In this document: positions 10,343-19,383 of the stretch, in pieces | How positions within the stretch are numbered: position 1 is the stretch's first letter | How the letters are laid out: each line of letters starts with the position of its first letter | Source: DYRB01 sp963802205 | GTDB lineage: Bacteria > Pseudomonadota > Gammaproteobacteria > Chromatiales > Chromatiaceae | Assembly (NCBI GenBank): GCA_963802205.1 | Contig: CAWDHW010000023.1 | Span: forward strand, 1 to 64,000 | Direction: 5' to 3' | Length of the DNA stretch: 64,000 bases | Notes under the pieces: model-generated | The model's input: the letters and a program-made list of their open reading frames with translations, nothing else | Told to the model about the DNA's origin: nothing | Databases searched by the model: none | Made by a program: the position numbers and the translations under genes

Positions 10343-10560
10343 TGGAGAGCGCAAGCCTGTTGCCAGCCACCGTTGCGAATGGACTCGGGTCCTCGCACAT
10401 GAATCGGACTTCATCCGGCCTTACAGGATGCCTGGGACGCAACGGCCAGGCCGCGTTCGTATGCCCGGTCGATCCTGCCCATTTGCACCTGATCGGCAGG
10501 GTGGCCCGATATTTACTGAGGGCCACGGCCCGTCGGTCTGGGGCACAGCCGCGCTAGGCC

Positions 10561-11529
10561 ATGCGACCACCCCCGGATCTCCTCGCGCCGATCCTCGGGG
10601 TCGGCATCGCCGCCCTCGATATCGTCAACGAGGTTGCCGCCTATCCCCCGGAGGATGCGGAGGTCCGTGCCCTGGCCCAGCGCCAGGTGCGCGGCGGCAA
10701 CGTCACCAACACCCTGGCGGTCCTGCGCCAACTCGGGCGCCCCTGCGCCTGGGCCGGGACCCTGGCCGAGGACCCTGCCAGCCGCCACATCCTGGCCGAT
10801 CTGGAGAGCCAGGAGATCGATACGCGCCGCGCCGTCCGCCACCCCGGGGCCTGCACGCCAACCTCCTACATCACCTTGAGCCGAGCCAACGGCAGCCGGA
10901 CCATCGTCCATCACCGGGACCTGCCCGAGCTGACGGCGGCGGGTTTTGCGGATCGCTGCGAGGCGTTGGGGTGGGGTCCCTGGTCCTGGGTTCACTTCGA
11001 AGGCCGGGCCCCGGCCGAGACCATCGCCACGCTTCATCTGGTCCGCAAGCACCTTCCTGGGGTACCGATCTCACTGGAGTTGGAGAAGCCACGGCCTGGG
11101 GGCGAGGTCCTCCTGGATGGCCCGGATGTCCTGTTGTTCTCCCGTGCCTATGCCCAGACCCAGGGCATCCTGGACCCGGAGGAGTTCCTCCGCCGCCAGG
11201 CCAACGCTACCCGGGCCTACCACTGCATCCTCGCCTGGGGAGCCGGCGGCGCCTACGGTTGGACCCGTGGGGCCGACCTGGTGCATGCACCGGCAGAGCC
11301 TCCCGACAGGGTGGTGGACACCCTGGGTGCCGGTGATGTCTTCAATGCCGCCGTCATCGACGGCCTCCTGGATGGCCTGTCCTTGCCGGAGGTCCTGGTC
11401 GCCGCAAACCGCCTCGCGGGCCGCAAGTGTGGCCGGGTGGGGCTCGCTGGACTGGTAGATAGCGCCCAAAGGGCTCCGACCCAGCACGTGGGAAGGGTCA
11501 ATCTAAAGGATTGGACTCGCCATAGTTGA
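10561..11529 (+). CDS. PfkB-family sugar kinase (ketohexokinase-like)
   Basis: Encodes 322 residues. It opens with ILGVGIAALDIVNEVAAYP and RGGNVTNTLAVLRQLG, the sugar-binding start of ribokinase/PfkB kinases, and carries the ATP/anion-hole motif DTLGAGDVFNAAVIDGLLDG near residue 257, where the aspartate of GAGD is the catalytic base. Length and order fit ketohexokinase-like proteins that phosphorylate a ketose such as fructose; the substrate cannot be read from sequence. The 218 bases upstream contain no gene that I can support. The sdh promoter begins within its last codons. Confidence 0.85.
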   Translation: MRPPPDLLAPILGVGIAALDIVNEVAAYPPEDAEVRALAQRQVRGGNVTNTLAVLRQLGRPCAWAGTLAEDPASRHILADLESQEIDTRRAVRHPGACTPTSYITLSRANGSRTIVHHRDLPELTAAGFADRCEALGWGPWSWVHFEGRAPAETIATLHLVRKHLPGVPISLELEKPRPGGEVLLDGPDVLLFSRAYAQTQGILDPEEFLRRQANATRAYHCILAWGAGGAYGWTRGADLVHAPAEPPDRVVDTLGAGDVFNAAVIDGLLDGLSLPEVLVAANRLAGRKCGRVGLAGLVDSAQRAPTQHVGRVNLKDWTRHS

Positions 11530-11553
11530 TGCCGAAGGGAAACCCTCTATACT
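11526..11553 (+). promoter_or_regulatory. Sigma70 promoter of the sdh operon
   Basis: The -35 box TTGATG at 11526-11531 and the -10 box TATACT at 11548-11553 are separated by 16 bases. The start of sdhC is 37 bases after the -10 box, with AAGGTAG as its ribosome-binding site. Confidence 0.7.
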
Positions 11554-11589
11554 CTGCTGCGCTGCACAATAACCACCTAAGGTAGGCGC

Positions 11590-11958
11590 ATGAAACCAAA
11601 ACGTCCTGTCTTCCTGGATCTCTGGCGGATCAAGCTCCCCGCGATGGGCATGGCCTCTATCCTCCACCGGGTCAGTGGGGCCCTCATGGTCCTGACCATA
11701 CCCCTGGGGGCACACCTGCTCCACCAGTCTCTGGAGAGCCCAGAGGGTTTTGCCGCCACGGCCGCAACCCTCTCCGCCTGGCCCATGCGCCTGGTCGTGC
11801 TCGGCCTGGCCTGGGCCCTGCTGCACCACCTCTTTGCCGGGATCCGCTACCTGGCCCTGGACTTCAATATCGGACTGGAGCGCGAGGCGGCCCGGCGTAG
11901 CGCCCAGGTCGTCATCGGCGGCGCCGTTGCGGCCCTGGTGCTGGGGGTGCTGCTATGA
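11590..11958 (+). CDS. sdhC: Succinate dehydrogenase cytochrome b556 subunit
   Basis: Membrane anchor of complex II. It encodes 122 residues with three transmembrane helices. KPKRPVFLDLWRIKLPAMGMASILHRVSGALM contains the family start and the SILHRVSG quinone-site motif; HHLFAGIRYLALD near residue 80 carries the haem-ligand histidine region. AAGGTAG stands before the ATG. It is the first gene of sdhCDAB-sdhE, and its stop overlaps the sdhD start by four bases. Confidence 0.95.
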   Translation: MKPKRPVFLDLWRIKLPAMGMASILHRVSGALMVLTIPLGAHLLHQSLESPEGFAATAATLSAWPMRLVVLGLAWALLHHLFAGIRYLALDFNIGLEREAARRSAQVVIGGAVAALVLGVLL

Positions 11959-12296
11959 GCCGCAGCGCCTCGGGTCTCAAGGCCTGGCTGGTCCAGCGCA
12001 TCTCCGCTGTCTATCTGGCCCTGTTCTGCACCTGGCTCGGGCTGCATCTCTACCTGGCCCCGCCGGCAGACTACGCGCAGTGGACCGCCTGGGTGGCGCG
12101 CCCCTGGGTCTCCCTGGGGTTCATGGTCGCCATCGTCCTGCTCCTGGCCCATGCCTGGGTCGGTATCCGCGACATCCTGATGGATTACGTCAAACCACTG
12201 GGCCTTCGCGTCGGTGCCATGGCGGCCTTTGGCCTGGTTCTTCTCGCCTCCGGCCTCTGGGCCATGCAGGCCCTTCTTGTCACGGGGATGAGGTAG
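11955..12296 (+). CDS. sdhD: Succinate dehydrogenase hydrophobic membrane anchor subunit
   Basis: Encodes 113 residues with three membrane helices. The first, GLKAWLVQRISAVYLALFC, has the R-x-S/T quinone-site pattern; the second contains LLLAHAWVGIRDILMDYVKP with the haem-ligand histidine and the usual DY sequence. The start ATG overlaps the sdhC stop (ATGA), so translation is coupled. Together with SdhC it holds haem b and the ubiquinone site in the inner membrane. Confidence 0.95.
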   Translation: MSRSASGLKAWLVQRISAVYLALFCTWLGLHLYLAPPADYAQWTAWVARPWVSLGFMVAIVLLLAHAWVGIRDILMDYVKPLGLRVGAMAAFGLVLLASGLWAMQALLVTGMR

Positions 12297-12303
12297 ACAC
12301 ACC

Positions 12304-14067
12304 ATGAGCATACCCAAGAGACACTTCGACGCCCTCATCATCGGCGCCGGCGGTGCCGGGCTGAATGCCGCGCGACGGCTGGCCGGGGCCGATTTGGGGG
12401 TGGCCGTCGTTTCCAAGGTCTTCCCGACCCGGTCCCACACCGTGGCCGCCCAGGGGGGTGTAAACGCGGCACTGGCCAATGTCCTCCCCGACAACTGGCA
12501 CTGGCACATGTTCGACACCGTCAAGGGGTCGGACTACTTGGGCGACCAGGATGCCATCGAATACATGTGCCGCGAGGCCATCCCGACGGTCTACGAGTTG
12601 GAGCACGCGGGGGTACCCTTCTCGCGCCTGGACAGCGGCAAGATCTACCAACGCGCCTTCGGCGGCCAGAGCCAGAATTTTGGCGGCGACCAGGCGGTGC
12701 GCACCTGCGCCGCGGCAGACCGCACCGGCCACGCCATGCTGCACGCCCTCTATCAGCAGAACCTGCGCGCCCGCACCCACTTCTTCGACGAGTTTTTCGC
12801 CATCGACCTGCTGCGCGATGACGACGGCTGCATCCTCGGCGCCTTGGTGCTGGAGATCGAGACCGGCGAGCCCCTGATCATCGAAGCCAAGACCACCCTG
12901 ATCGCCACCGGCGGCTACGGCCAGGTCTTCCGCACCACCACCAACGCCTACATCAACACCGGCGACGGCATGGCCATGGCCCTGCGCGCCGGGGTCCCCT
13001 TGCAGGACATGGAATTCTTCCAGTTCCACCCGACCGGGGTGGCGGGCAAGGGCATCCTGATCACCGAGGGGGCCCGCGGCGAGGGCGGCTACCTGGTCAA
13101 TGCCCGCGGCGAACGCTTCATGGAGCGCTATGCCCCCAGGGCCCTGGATCTGGCGAGCCGCGACGTGGTCAGCCGCGCCATCGCCACCGAGGTCCGCGAG
13201 GGCCGCGGCTGTGGCGAGGACGCCGACCACGTCATGCTCAAGCTCGATCACCTGGGAAAAGACGTGGTCGGCCGGCGCCTGCCCGGGATCAGCGACATCT
13301 GCCGCACCTTCCTCGGCATAGACCCCGCCGAGCAGGCTATCCCCGTCTTCCCCACTGCCCACTACGCCATGGGCGGTATCCCCACCGACCGCTACGGCCG
13401 GGTCGTCGCCCCCGCCCGCCACGGGCCGGAGGAGATAGTCCCCGGACTCTATGCCGCCGGGGAATGCGCCTGTGTCTCGGTGCACGGCGCCAATCGCCTG
13501 GGGGGCAATTCGCTCCTGGACATCCTGGTCTTTGGGCGTGCCGCCGGGACCGACATGCTCGCGTATCTTAAGGAGAACCCGAATCACAGGCCCTTGCCGG
13601 AAGCCGCCGTGGACAAGGCGATGGCCCGCCTGGCGCGCTGGGATCGCAAGGGCGACGGCGAGTCCGTCGCCAAGGTCAAGGCGGAGCTGCGCAAGCTCAT
13701 GGAAGACCACTGCTCGGTCTTCCGCACCCAAGACGTCATGGCCGAGGGGGTAGAAAGGCTCAAGGCCCTGCGCAGCCGCATCGAAGGGGTTAGGCTCAAT
13801 GACCACAGCAGAACCTTCAACACGGCCCGCATCGAGGCCCTGGAACTGGACAACCTCATGGATGTAGGTATGGCCACCCTCTGCTCCGCCCTGGCCCGGG
13901 AGGAGAGCCGCGGCGCCCACTCTCGCATCGACTTCCCCAAGCGCAACGACACCGACTGGATGAAGCACAGCCTCTACCACCGCGACGGTGACCGCATGGA
14001 CTTCAAACCCGTGCGCACCAAACCGCTGACGGTGGAGAGTTTTCCCCCGAAAGAGCGGGTCTACTAG
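12304..14067 (+). CDS. sdhA: Succinate dehydrogenase flavoprotein subunit
   Basis: Oxidises succinate to fumarate with covalently bound FAD. It encodes 587 residues, normal for the family. The N-terminal dinucleotide motif is IIGAGGAGLNAARRL; the flavinylation region is TRSHTVAAQGGVNAAL, where the histidine carries FAD. Further features are QFHPTGVAGKGILITEGARGEGG, RAIATEVREGRG and HGANRLGGNSLLDILVFG. The C-terminal region (SRGAHSRIDFPKRND) also matches. It lies in the operon seven bases after sdhD. Confidence 0.98.
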   Translation: MSIPKRHFDALIIGAGGAGLNAARRLAGADLGVAVVSKVFPTRSHTVAAQGGVNAALANVLPDNWHWHMFDTVKGSDYLGDQDAIEYMCREAIPTVYELEHAGVPFSRLDSGKIYQRAFGGQSQNFGGDQAVRTCAAADRTGHAMLHALYQQNLRARTHFFDEFFAIDLLRDDDGCILGALVLEIETGEPLIIEAKTTLIATGGYGQVFRTTTNAYINTGDGMAMALRAGVPLQDMEFFQFHPTGVAGKGILITEGARGEGGYLVNARGERFMERYAPRALDLASRDVVSRAIATEVREGRGCGEDADHVMLKLDHLGKDVVGRRLPGISDICRTFLGIDPAEQAIPVFPTAHYAMGGIPTDRYGRVVAPARHGPEEIVPGLYAAGECACVSVHGANRLGGNSLLDILVFGRAAGTDMLAYLKENPNHRPLPEAAVDKAMARLARWDRKGDGESVAKVKAELRKLMEDHCSVFRTQDVMAEGVERLKALRSRIEGVRLNDHSRTFNTARIEALELDNLMDVGMATLCSALAREESRGAHSRIDFPKRNDTDWMKHSLYHRDGDRMDFKPVRTKPLTVESFPPKERVY

Positions 14068-14091
14068 AGGCAGCCTGGAGAGGAATCGGCC

Positions 14092-14784
14092 ATGATATTT
14101 CGCGTCTATCGCTACAACCCGGACACCGACCAGAAGCCCCGCATGGTCGACTATCAGATCAAGACTCCGCCCGGCATGATGCTGCGCGAGGCCCTGCTGG
14201 AGATCAAACGCCAGGACGAGTCCTTCGCCTTCCGCCACTCCTGCGGCGAAGGGGTCTGCGGCTCCGACGGCATGAACGTCAACGGCAAGAACCGGCTCGC
14301 CTGCATCACCCTGGTCTCCGATCTGAAGGAGCCGGTGGAGGTCCGCCCCTTCCCGGGCCGCCCGGTCATCCGCGACCTGGTGGTGGACATGAGTCAGTTC
14401 TACGAGCAGTACCGCAATGTACAGCCCTATCTGGTGCGAAAGGACCCGCTGCCAGAGGCGGAGATCCTGCAATCCCCGGAGGATCGCGACAAGCTCGACG
14501 GGCTCTACGAGTGCATTCTGTGCGGCTGCTGCTCCACGTCCTGCCCGTCCTTCTGGTGGAACCCGGAGAAGTTCCACGGCCCCGCGGCCCTGTTGCAGGC
14601 CTGGCGCTTCCTGGCAGACACCCGCGACCAGGCCACCGACGAGCGTCTGGATGCCCTCGAAGGCCCCTACAAGCTCTTCCGCTGCCACACCATCATGAAC
14701 TGCGTCGAGGTCTGTCCCAAGGGCCTCAACCCCACCCGGGCCATCGGCCACATCAAGGAACTGATGCTGGCCAAGGGGCTGTGA
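14092..14784 (+). CDS. sdhB: Succinate dehydrogenase iron-sulfur subunit
   Basis: Passes electrons from SdhA to the quinone. It encodes 230 residues, with GAGAGGA before the ATG. The [2Fe-2S] motif is SCGEGVCGSDGMNVNGKNRLAC; one usual cysteine is aspartate, as in the E. coli enzyme. The [4Fe-4S] and [3Fe-4S] clusters are bound by CILCGCCSTSCPSFWW and CHTIMNCVEVCPKGLNP. Its stop overlaps the sdhE start. Confidence 0.97.
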   Translation: MIFRVYRYNPDTDQKPRMVDYQIKTPPGMMLREALLEIKRQDESFAFRHSCGEGVCGSDGMNVNGKNRLACITLVSDLKEPVEVRPFPGRPVIRDLVVDMSQFYEQYRNVQPYLVRKDPLPEAEILQSPEDRDKLDGLYECILCGCCSTSCPSFWWNPEKFHGPAALLQAWRFLADTRDQATDERLDALEGPYKLFRCHTIMNCVEVCPKGLNPTRAIGHIKELMLAKGL

Positions 14785-15062
14785 GCAAGACGCCGGCCAG
14801 CACGGAGCCCCAGGCGCAGGACCGCGAGGTCTTGCGCCTGCGCTGGCAATGTCGTCGCGGCATGCTGGAACTGGACCTGCTCCTCAACCGTTTCCTGGAT
14901 ACCGGTTACACCGGCCTCGGGGAGGGGGAACGCGCCACTTTCAACCGCCTGCTCGCTTATCAGGACCAGGTCCTCCACGACTGGTTCATGGACCACGCCG
15001 TCCCAGCGGACGCGGCCATCCGCGACCTGGTCCAGCGTATCCGCCTGGCCATGCTGGCCTGA
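14781..15062 (+). CDS. sdhE: FAD assembly factor SdhE
   Basis: Encodes 93 residues from a GTG that overlaps the sdhB stop (GTGA). The core LRLRWQCRRGMLELDLLLNRFLD contains the conserved RRGMLELD motif that contacts SdhA, followed by NRLLAYQDQVLHDWFM. The protein helps attach FAD covalently to SdhA. A longer N-terminal tail (SKTPASTEPQAQDRE) precedes the domain. Its place at the end of the sdh operon supports the assignment. Confidence 0.95.
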   Translation: MSKTPASTEPQAQDREVLRLRWQCRRGMLELDLLLNRFLDTGYTGLGEGERATFNRLLAYQDQVLHDWFMDHAVPADAAIRDLVQRIRLAMLA

Positions 15063-15113
15063 CACCGGCCTGACGCCGGGCAGGCGATACGCCGGCCGTT
15101 ACTTCGATCTCCC

Positions 15114-16229
15114 ATGAACAGATTGCTATCCATTCAGGCGCTCCGAGGCATTGCAGTCCTCAGCGTCGTGGCATTCCACGCCTTGTCGATCGAGCAAAAA
15201 TACTCCGGCGGAGACGTTCTGCTTCCCAACTTTTTCAGTCTGGGGCAATCGGGTGTAGATCTGTTTTTTGTGATTAGCGGTTTCGTCATGGTGGCCGTAA
15301 CGAAAGGACGTTTCGCGCGTGGCGGAGAGATGATGCGGTTTCTTTGGGGACGGCTTACCCGCATCTATCCGACTTACTGGTTCTACTTCTTCCTGACGGT
15401 TGCCATATTCCTGATCAAACCTAACTGGGTCAATTCCTCGCAAGGCCACCAGACTCAGCTTGTTTCCTCATTTCTGTTGCTGCCGAGCAATCAGCTACCG
15501 CTTGTCATGGTCGCATGGTCGCTCATCCATGAACTGTGGTTCTATCTTGTGTTTTCCTTTCTGTTAACGCTCCGTGAACGCCTTCTATTACCGTCACTAC
15601 TGCTATGGGGTGCAATCGTCACAATAGGCAATCTGCTCTTTTGGACGTCTGACCTGTCTGCGGGTGTGCGTATTGCCCTTCATCCCTATTCGCTCGAATT
15701 CATCATGGGCGCATTGGTCGCTATTTTTATTTCCACGGAGCACGCTGCAAAATTGACCGCGCGTAACGCGGCCTTGATAATTGCTATTGTCTTATCCGTT
15801 GCGCTTCCTGCGGTCCATGCCTTCGATGTTCTTGAACAAGGACCCATGCTGCGTGCGACCATCATGGGAACCCTGTATGGATCTCTCGTGCTTTCCGTTG
15901 CAATACTGGAACGATTAAATAAATTCAACCCACCGAAGTCCCTGCAATTTGTCGGCGACGTTTCGTATACCATTTACCTATCTCACATTCTTGTTCTTTC
16001 CGCAATTGGTCGGTTATGGCAGATGGCCTCTCCAGCCCCCGACAGTTTATTAGACAATATGCTTGTCTTCCTGATTATTCCGGCAGCCGTCGTAGGGTAT
16101 GGCTGGGTAGGATACCGGCTGATTGAGGAACCCATATTACGAGTCTCACATCGCCTGCGGGTGCGCTGGTTTGACAATGGCTTCCGCGATATGCCCAATC
16201 CGACAGTCAATTCCCGCGCTGCGCGATAA
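15114..16229 (+). CDS. Acyltransferase family 3 (OafA/YrhL-like) membrane protein
   Basis: Encodes 371 residues with about ten transmembrane helices. It begins MNRLLSIQALRGIAVLSVVAFHA, the R-G-x-A-x-x-x-V-x-x-x-H active-site start of membrane O-acyltransferases, and has GVDLFFVISGFVM in the next helix and LSFILVLS-like helices towards the end. These enzymes usually acetylate surface polysaccharides, peptidoglycan or lipids. The gene is clearly richer in A+T, and in codons such as TTT, ATT and AAA, than the sdh operon just upstream, which suggests horizontal acquisition. Confidence 0.85.
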   Translation: MNRLLSIQALRGIAVLSVVAFHALSIEQKYSGGDVLLPNFFSLGQSGVDLFFVISGFVMVAVTKGRFARGGEMMRFLWGRLTRIYPTYWFYFFLTVAIFLIKPNWVNSSQGHQTQLVSSFLLLPSNQLPLVMVAWSLIHELWFYLVFSFLLTLRERLLLPSLLLWGAIVTIGNLLFWTSDLSAGVRIALHPYSLEFIMGALVAIFISTEHAAKLTARNAALIIAIVLSVALPAVHAFDVLEQGPMLRATIMGTLYGSLVLSVAILERLNKFNPPKSLQFVGDVSYTIYLSHILVLSAIGRLWQMASPAPDSLLDNMLVFLIIPAAVVGYGWVGYRLIEEPILRVSHRLRVRWFDNGFRDMPNPTVNSRAAR

Positions 16230-16571
16230 GGCCACGCGGCGCCGGTGGCGTCCAGAGTGAGCCGCAATCCACAATGCGAAACTCCGGGGACAAGACAGTT
16301 GGCGCTCCCGCGGATGGTAGGCCAAGCCGAGGTCCGTGTACTGGCGGACTACGGGCGCGAGGGCCTGACCCGGGTCGCCTGCTGCCCCTTTGACGCCCTG
16401 ATCCCGGACGGACCCCCGAGGCCCCTGGTCTTTGCAGACCAAGTGCCCAACCGCCGCTAAGGCCGCACATGGGCGGCCAGGTCGCGTCCCCGAATCGCTG
16501 GTATACAATGGGTCCCCAGCCGTCGCTCGCCGGGAGGCGACGACGCACGCCGCCATGCCCCTGCCAGCCCT
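16230..16571. other. Stretch without a supported gene
   Basis: About 340 bases between the acyltransferase and the small exported protein. A short open frame at 16245-16460 (71 codons, ending LVFADQVPNRR) has no start signal and no family resemblance. No terminator with a T-run is visible. Confidence 0.5.
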
Positions 16572-16814
16572 ATGAGCGACTCGACCATGAACCGACGCCA
16601 CCTCGTTGCCCTTGTCCTGACCATGACCGCCGCCCCGACGATCGGCCTCGCCTACTCGGAAGACAAGGCGGACGCCGAGGTCGAGTGTCGCGCGGCCGCC
16701 GAGATGGACCATGTCATTGCGAAAGACCTGAACGCCTATATAGAGGACTGCGTGGCCGATGCGTTGGAAGCACCGGAGGGCGACCAGGAGCCCGCGCCGC
16801 CCGACAACCGTTAG
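16572..16814 (+). CDS. Small exported protein, function unknown
   Basis: Encodes 80 residues (75 if the ATG at 16587 is used). The first part, NRRHLVALVLTMTAAPTIGLA, is a signal peptide. The short mature part contains VECRAAAEMDHVIAKDLNAYIEDCVADALE with two cysteines 22 residues apart that could form a disulfide, and ends in an acidic, proline-rich tail. Codon use matches the high-GC neighbours. I do not recognise a family name; a small periplasmic protein is the safest statement. Confidence 0.6.
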   Translation: MSDSTMNRRHLVALVLTMTAAPTIGLAYSEDKADAEVECRAAAEMDHVIAKDLNAYIEDCVADALEAPEGDQEPAPPDNR

Positions 16815-16858
16815 TCCGGCAGCCCCCATCCCCCGGCACTTAAGCCCTCGGGACGCCC

Positions 16859-17422
16859 ATGTCCGACATGCCCCGCATCCTGGTCCTGTTCGCGCACCTG
16901 AACCTGACGCGCTCGCGCATCAATCGGGCCATGCTGGGGGCCATCGGCGACCTTGACCATGTGACGATCCATGACCTACTGGAGCTGTATCCGGACTTCT
17001 ACATCGACGTAGCCGCAGAGCGCCGTGCCCTGGTAGCCGCGGACCTCCTGGTGTTGCAACACCCGATCTACTGGTACAGCGCCCCAGCCATCATCAAGCA
17101 CTGGCAGGATACGGTCCTGGAGCGCGGCTTTGCCTATGGGCCCGGGGGGACGGCCCTGCACGGTAAGTCCATGCTCCAGGCCGTGAGCAGCGGCGGGCCG
17201 GTCGGGTCCTACTGCGCCGGCGGGGGGCACGGCGCTCCGCTCGCCGATTACCTGCGACCATTCGAGCAGATGGCCCGCTTCACGGGCATGCACCCACTGC
17301 CCCCTTTGGTCCTGCAGGGCGGTCACACGGCCACCGATGCCCAGATCGACGCCCACGCTGCCCGCTACCGGGCCCTGCTCGCGGGTTTCCGGCCCGGCCC
17401 GAATCCGCCTGAGGGAGCCTGA
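16859..17422 (+). CDS. kefG: KefF/KefG-like NAD(P)H oxidoreductase, Kef ancillary subunit
   Basis: Encodes 187 residues of flavodoxin-like fold: RILVLFAHLNLTRSRINRAM at the N-terminus, ADLLVLQHPIYWYSAPAIIKHWQDTVLERGFAYG in the middle, and MLQAVSSGGP. This is the KefF/KefG pattern: cytoplasmic flavoproteins that bind the KefB or KefC antiporter and are needed for full activity. The KefB-like gene begins five bases after its stop, with a Shine-Dalgarno sequence inside its last codons, which supports the role strongly. Confidence 0.88.
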   Translation: MSDMPRILVLFAHLNLTRSRINRAMLGAIGDLDHVTIHDLLELYPDFYIDVAAERRALVAADLLVLQHPIYWYSAPAIIKHWQDTVLERGFAYGPGGTALHGKSMLQAVSSGGPVGSYCAGGGHGAPLADYLRPFEQMARFTGMHPLPPLVLQGGHTATDAQIDAHAARYRALLAGFRPGPNPPEGA

Positions 17423-17426
17423 CCCC

Positions 17427-19253
17427 ATGCACGAACCCAGCCTGCTCTTCAACGCCATCCTCTACCTCGCCGCGGCGGTGATTGCGGTCCCGGTGTTCAA
17501 GCGCCTGGGCCTCGGCGCCGTACTCGGCTACCTGGTCGCCGGGGTGGTCATAGGTCCCTGGGGGTTCGGACTCATCCGGGATGTGGACCTGATCCTGCGA
17601 GTCTCCGAGCTTGGCGTCGTCCTGCTGCTCTTCCTGATCGGCCTGGAGTTGAACCCGCAGCGTCTATGGGAGATGCGCCGCCCCGTCCTGGGACTTGGCG
17701 GGGCCCAGGTGGCAAGCGCCACCCTCGCCCTGACGGGGGCGGGGATCCTGTTTGGGCTCGACTGGCACGCCGCCCTGGTGGCGGGGATGGGGCTCGCCCT
17801 GTCCTCCACGGCCATCGCCCTGCAGGTGCTCGAGGAGCGCAATCTGCTACCGACCCCGGGCGGAAACGCCGGGTTCTCCGTCCTGCTGTTCCAGGATCTT
17901 GCCGTAATCCCCATGCTCGCCGCCCTGCCCCTGTTGGCCACGGCGGCAGCGCCAACGGTAGAGGGGGTGGGCAGCGGCTGGCTTGAGACCCTGGCGCGTC
18001 TTGGGGTAGTCGCCGCCATCGTCATCGGCGGCCACTACCTGTTGCGCCCGGTCCTGCGGCTGATCGCCGCCACCGGTCTGCGGGAGATCTTCACCGCCTT
18101 CGCCTTGCTGCTGGTGACGGGAACCGCCGCCCTGATGCAGGCGGTAGACCTGTCCATGGCCCTGGGGGCCTTCCTCGCCGGGGTCCTGCTGGCGGACTCC
18201 GAATACCGCCATGCCCTGGAATCCGACATCGAGCCCTTCAAGGGGCTGCTCCTGGGGCTGTTCTTCATCGCCGTCGGGATGTCCATCGACTTCGGCCTGC
18301 TTCTGGCCAGGCCCTTGCTGGTCCTGGGTCTGGTGGTCGGCCTGGTCGCCGTCAAGGCGCTGCTCCTTTACGCCCTGGCGGCCCGCTATCCCCTGCCCGA
18401 ACCTCAGCGCGGGCCCTTCGCCCTGATTCTGTCCCAGGGCGGAGAATTCGCCTTCGTCCTGTTCTCCGCGGCCATCGCGACCGGGGCACTGGCCACCGAG
18501 GTCGGCGGGCTCCTGGTGGGGGTGGTGGCCCTGTCCATGATGACGACACCCATTCTGCTTGGGCTGCATGACCGTTTCATCGAGCCCCGGCTGCGCCTCT
18601 CCGGGGCCGGTCCGGCTCGCCCTATGGACACCATCGGGGGCTCGGACCATCCGGTGATCGTGGCCGGCTTCGGGCGTTTCGGGCAGATCGTCGCGAGACT
18701 GCTCAACGCCAACGGTATCGAGACCACGGTCCTGGATCACGACCCGGAGCACATCGACAGCATCCGTCGCTTCGGCTTCAAGGTCTTCTACGGGGACGCC
18801 GCCCGGCTCGACCTGCTGCGCGCCGCCGGGGCCGACCATGCCCGCCTGCTGGTGCTGGCCATCGACGACCGCGCCCAGGCCCTCAAGATCGTGGGCCTGG
18901 TCCATGAGCACTTCCCCCGCTTAACCATCCTGGCCCGCGCCTGGGACATGCGCCACCTCCTCGAATTGCGCGACAAGGGCGTGACCCAGGTGGAGCGCGA
19001 AACCTTCGAGGGGGCCTTGCGCCTGGGCGAGCAGGCGTTGCACCGGCTGGGGCGGACCGCGTGGCAGGCAAAACAGGCCGCCAACCGCTTCCGCGTCCAC
19101 GACCATGCCCTAATCGACGACCTGCTAGACCACTTCCAGGCAGACATCGAGGTGCGGGCCGCCATCTCGGCGAGCGCCCGAGCGCGCCTGCGGGAGGAAA
19201 TGGAGGCCGACGCGGCGGTCTTTTCCGAGGCGGGAGACCAGGATTGGCATTGA
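17427..19253 (+). CDS. kefB: Glutathione-regulated potassium/proton antiporter KefB-like
   Basis: Encodes 608 residues. The N-terminal half is a CPA2 antiporter domain of about 12 helices with RLGLGAVLGYLVAGVVIGP, LLLFLIGLELNPQRLW, MGLALSSTAIALQVL, FQDLAVIPMLA and ILSQGGEFAFVLF. The C-terminal half has a TrkA-N nucleotide-binding domain beginning VIVAGFGRFGQIVARLLNANG, with the second-site sequence FKVFYGDAARLDLLRAAGAD. The protein expels K+ in exchange for H+ when glutathione adducts bind, acidifying the cytoplasm against electrophiles. GAGGGAG precedes the ATG at 17427. Confidence 0.92.
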   Translation: MHEPSLLFNAILYLAAAVIAVPVFKRLGLGAVLGYLVAGVVIGPWGFGLIRDVDLILRVSELGVVLLLFLIGLELNPQRLWEMRRPVLGLGGAQVASATLALTGAGILFGLDWHAALVAGMGLALSSTAIALQVLEERNLLPTPGGNAGFSVLLFQDLAVIPMLAALPLLATAAAPTVEGVGSGWLETLARLGVVAAIVIGGHYLLRPVLRLIAATGLREIFTAFALLLVTGTAALMQAVDLSMALGAFLAGVLLADSEYRHALESDIEPFKGLLLGLFFIAVGMSIDFGLLLARPLLVLGLVVGLVAVKALLLYALAARYPLPEPQRGPFALILSQGGEFAFVLFSAAIATGALATEVGGLLVGVVALSMMTTPILLGLHDRFIEPRLRLSGAGPARPMDTIGGSDHPVIVAGFGRFGQIVARLLNANGIETTVLDHDPEHIDSIRRFGFKVFYGDAARLDLLRAAGADHARLLVLAIDDRAQALKIVGLVHEHFPRLTILARAWDMRHLLELRDKGVTQVERETFEGALRLGEQALHRLGRTAWQAKQAANRFRVHDHALIDDLLDHFQADIEVRAAISASARARLREEMEADAAVFSEAGDQDWH

Positions 19254-19383
19254 GACTCCCGAAAAACCAATGCTTCAGGTTGAGAGAACTCATCGGGCAG
19301 GGCTTGCCCGACGGGGCGCTATGGCCTTTGATGGCGGTCTTGGCCGGGCCCCCCGGCCGCTACCTCCCCATCGAGGGCCGAGC

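Noticed and set aside
12280..14751. An 823-codon minus-strand open frame opposite sdhA and sdhB
   Set aside because: It is the antisense shadow of a high-GC coding region; the plus strand encodes unmistakable SdhA and SdhB.
16245..16460. A 71-codon frame between the acyltransferase and the small exported protein
   Set aside because: No start signal, no recognisable family, no conserved-looking composition.
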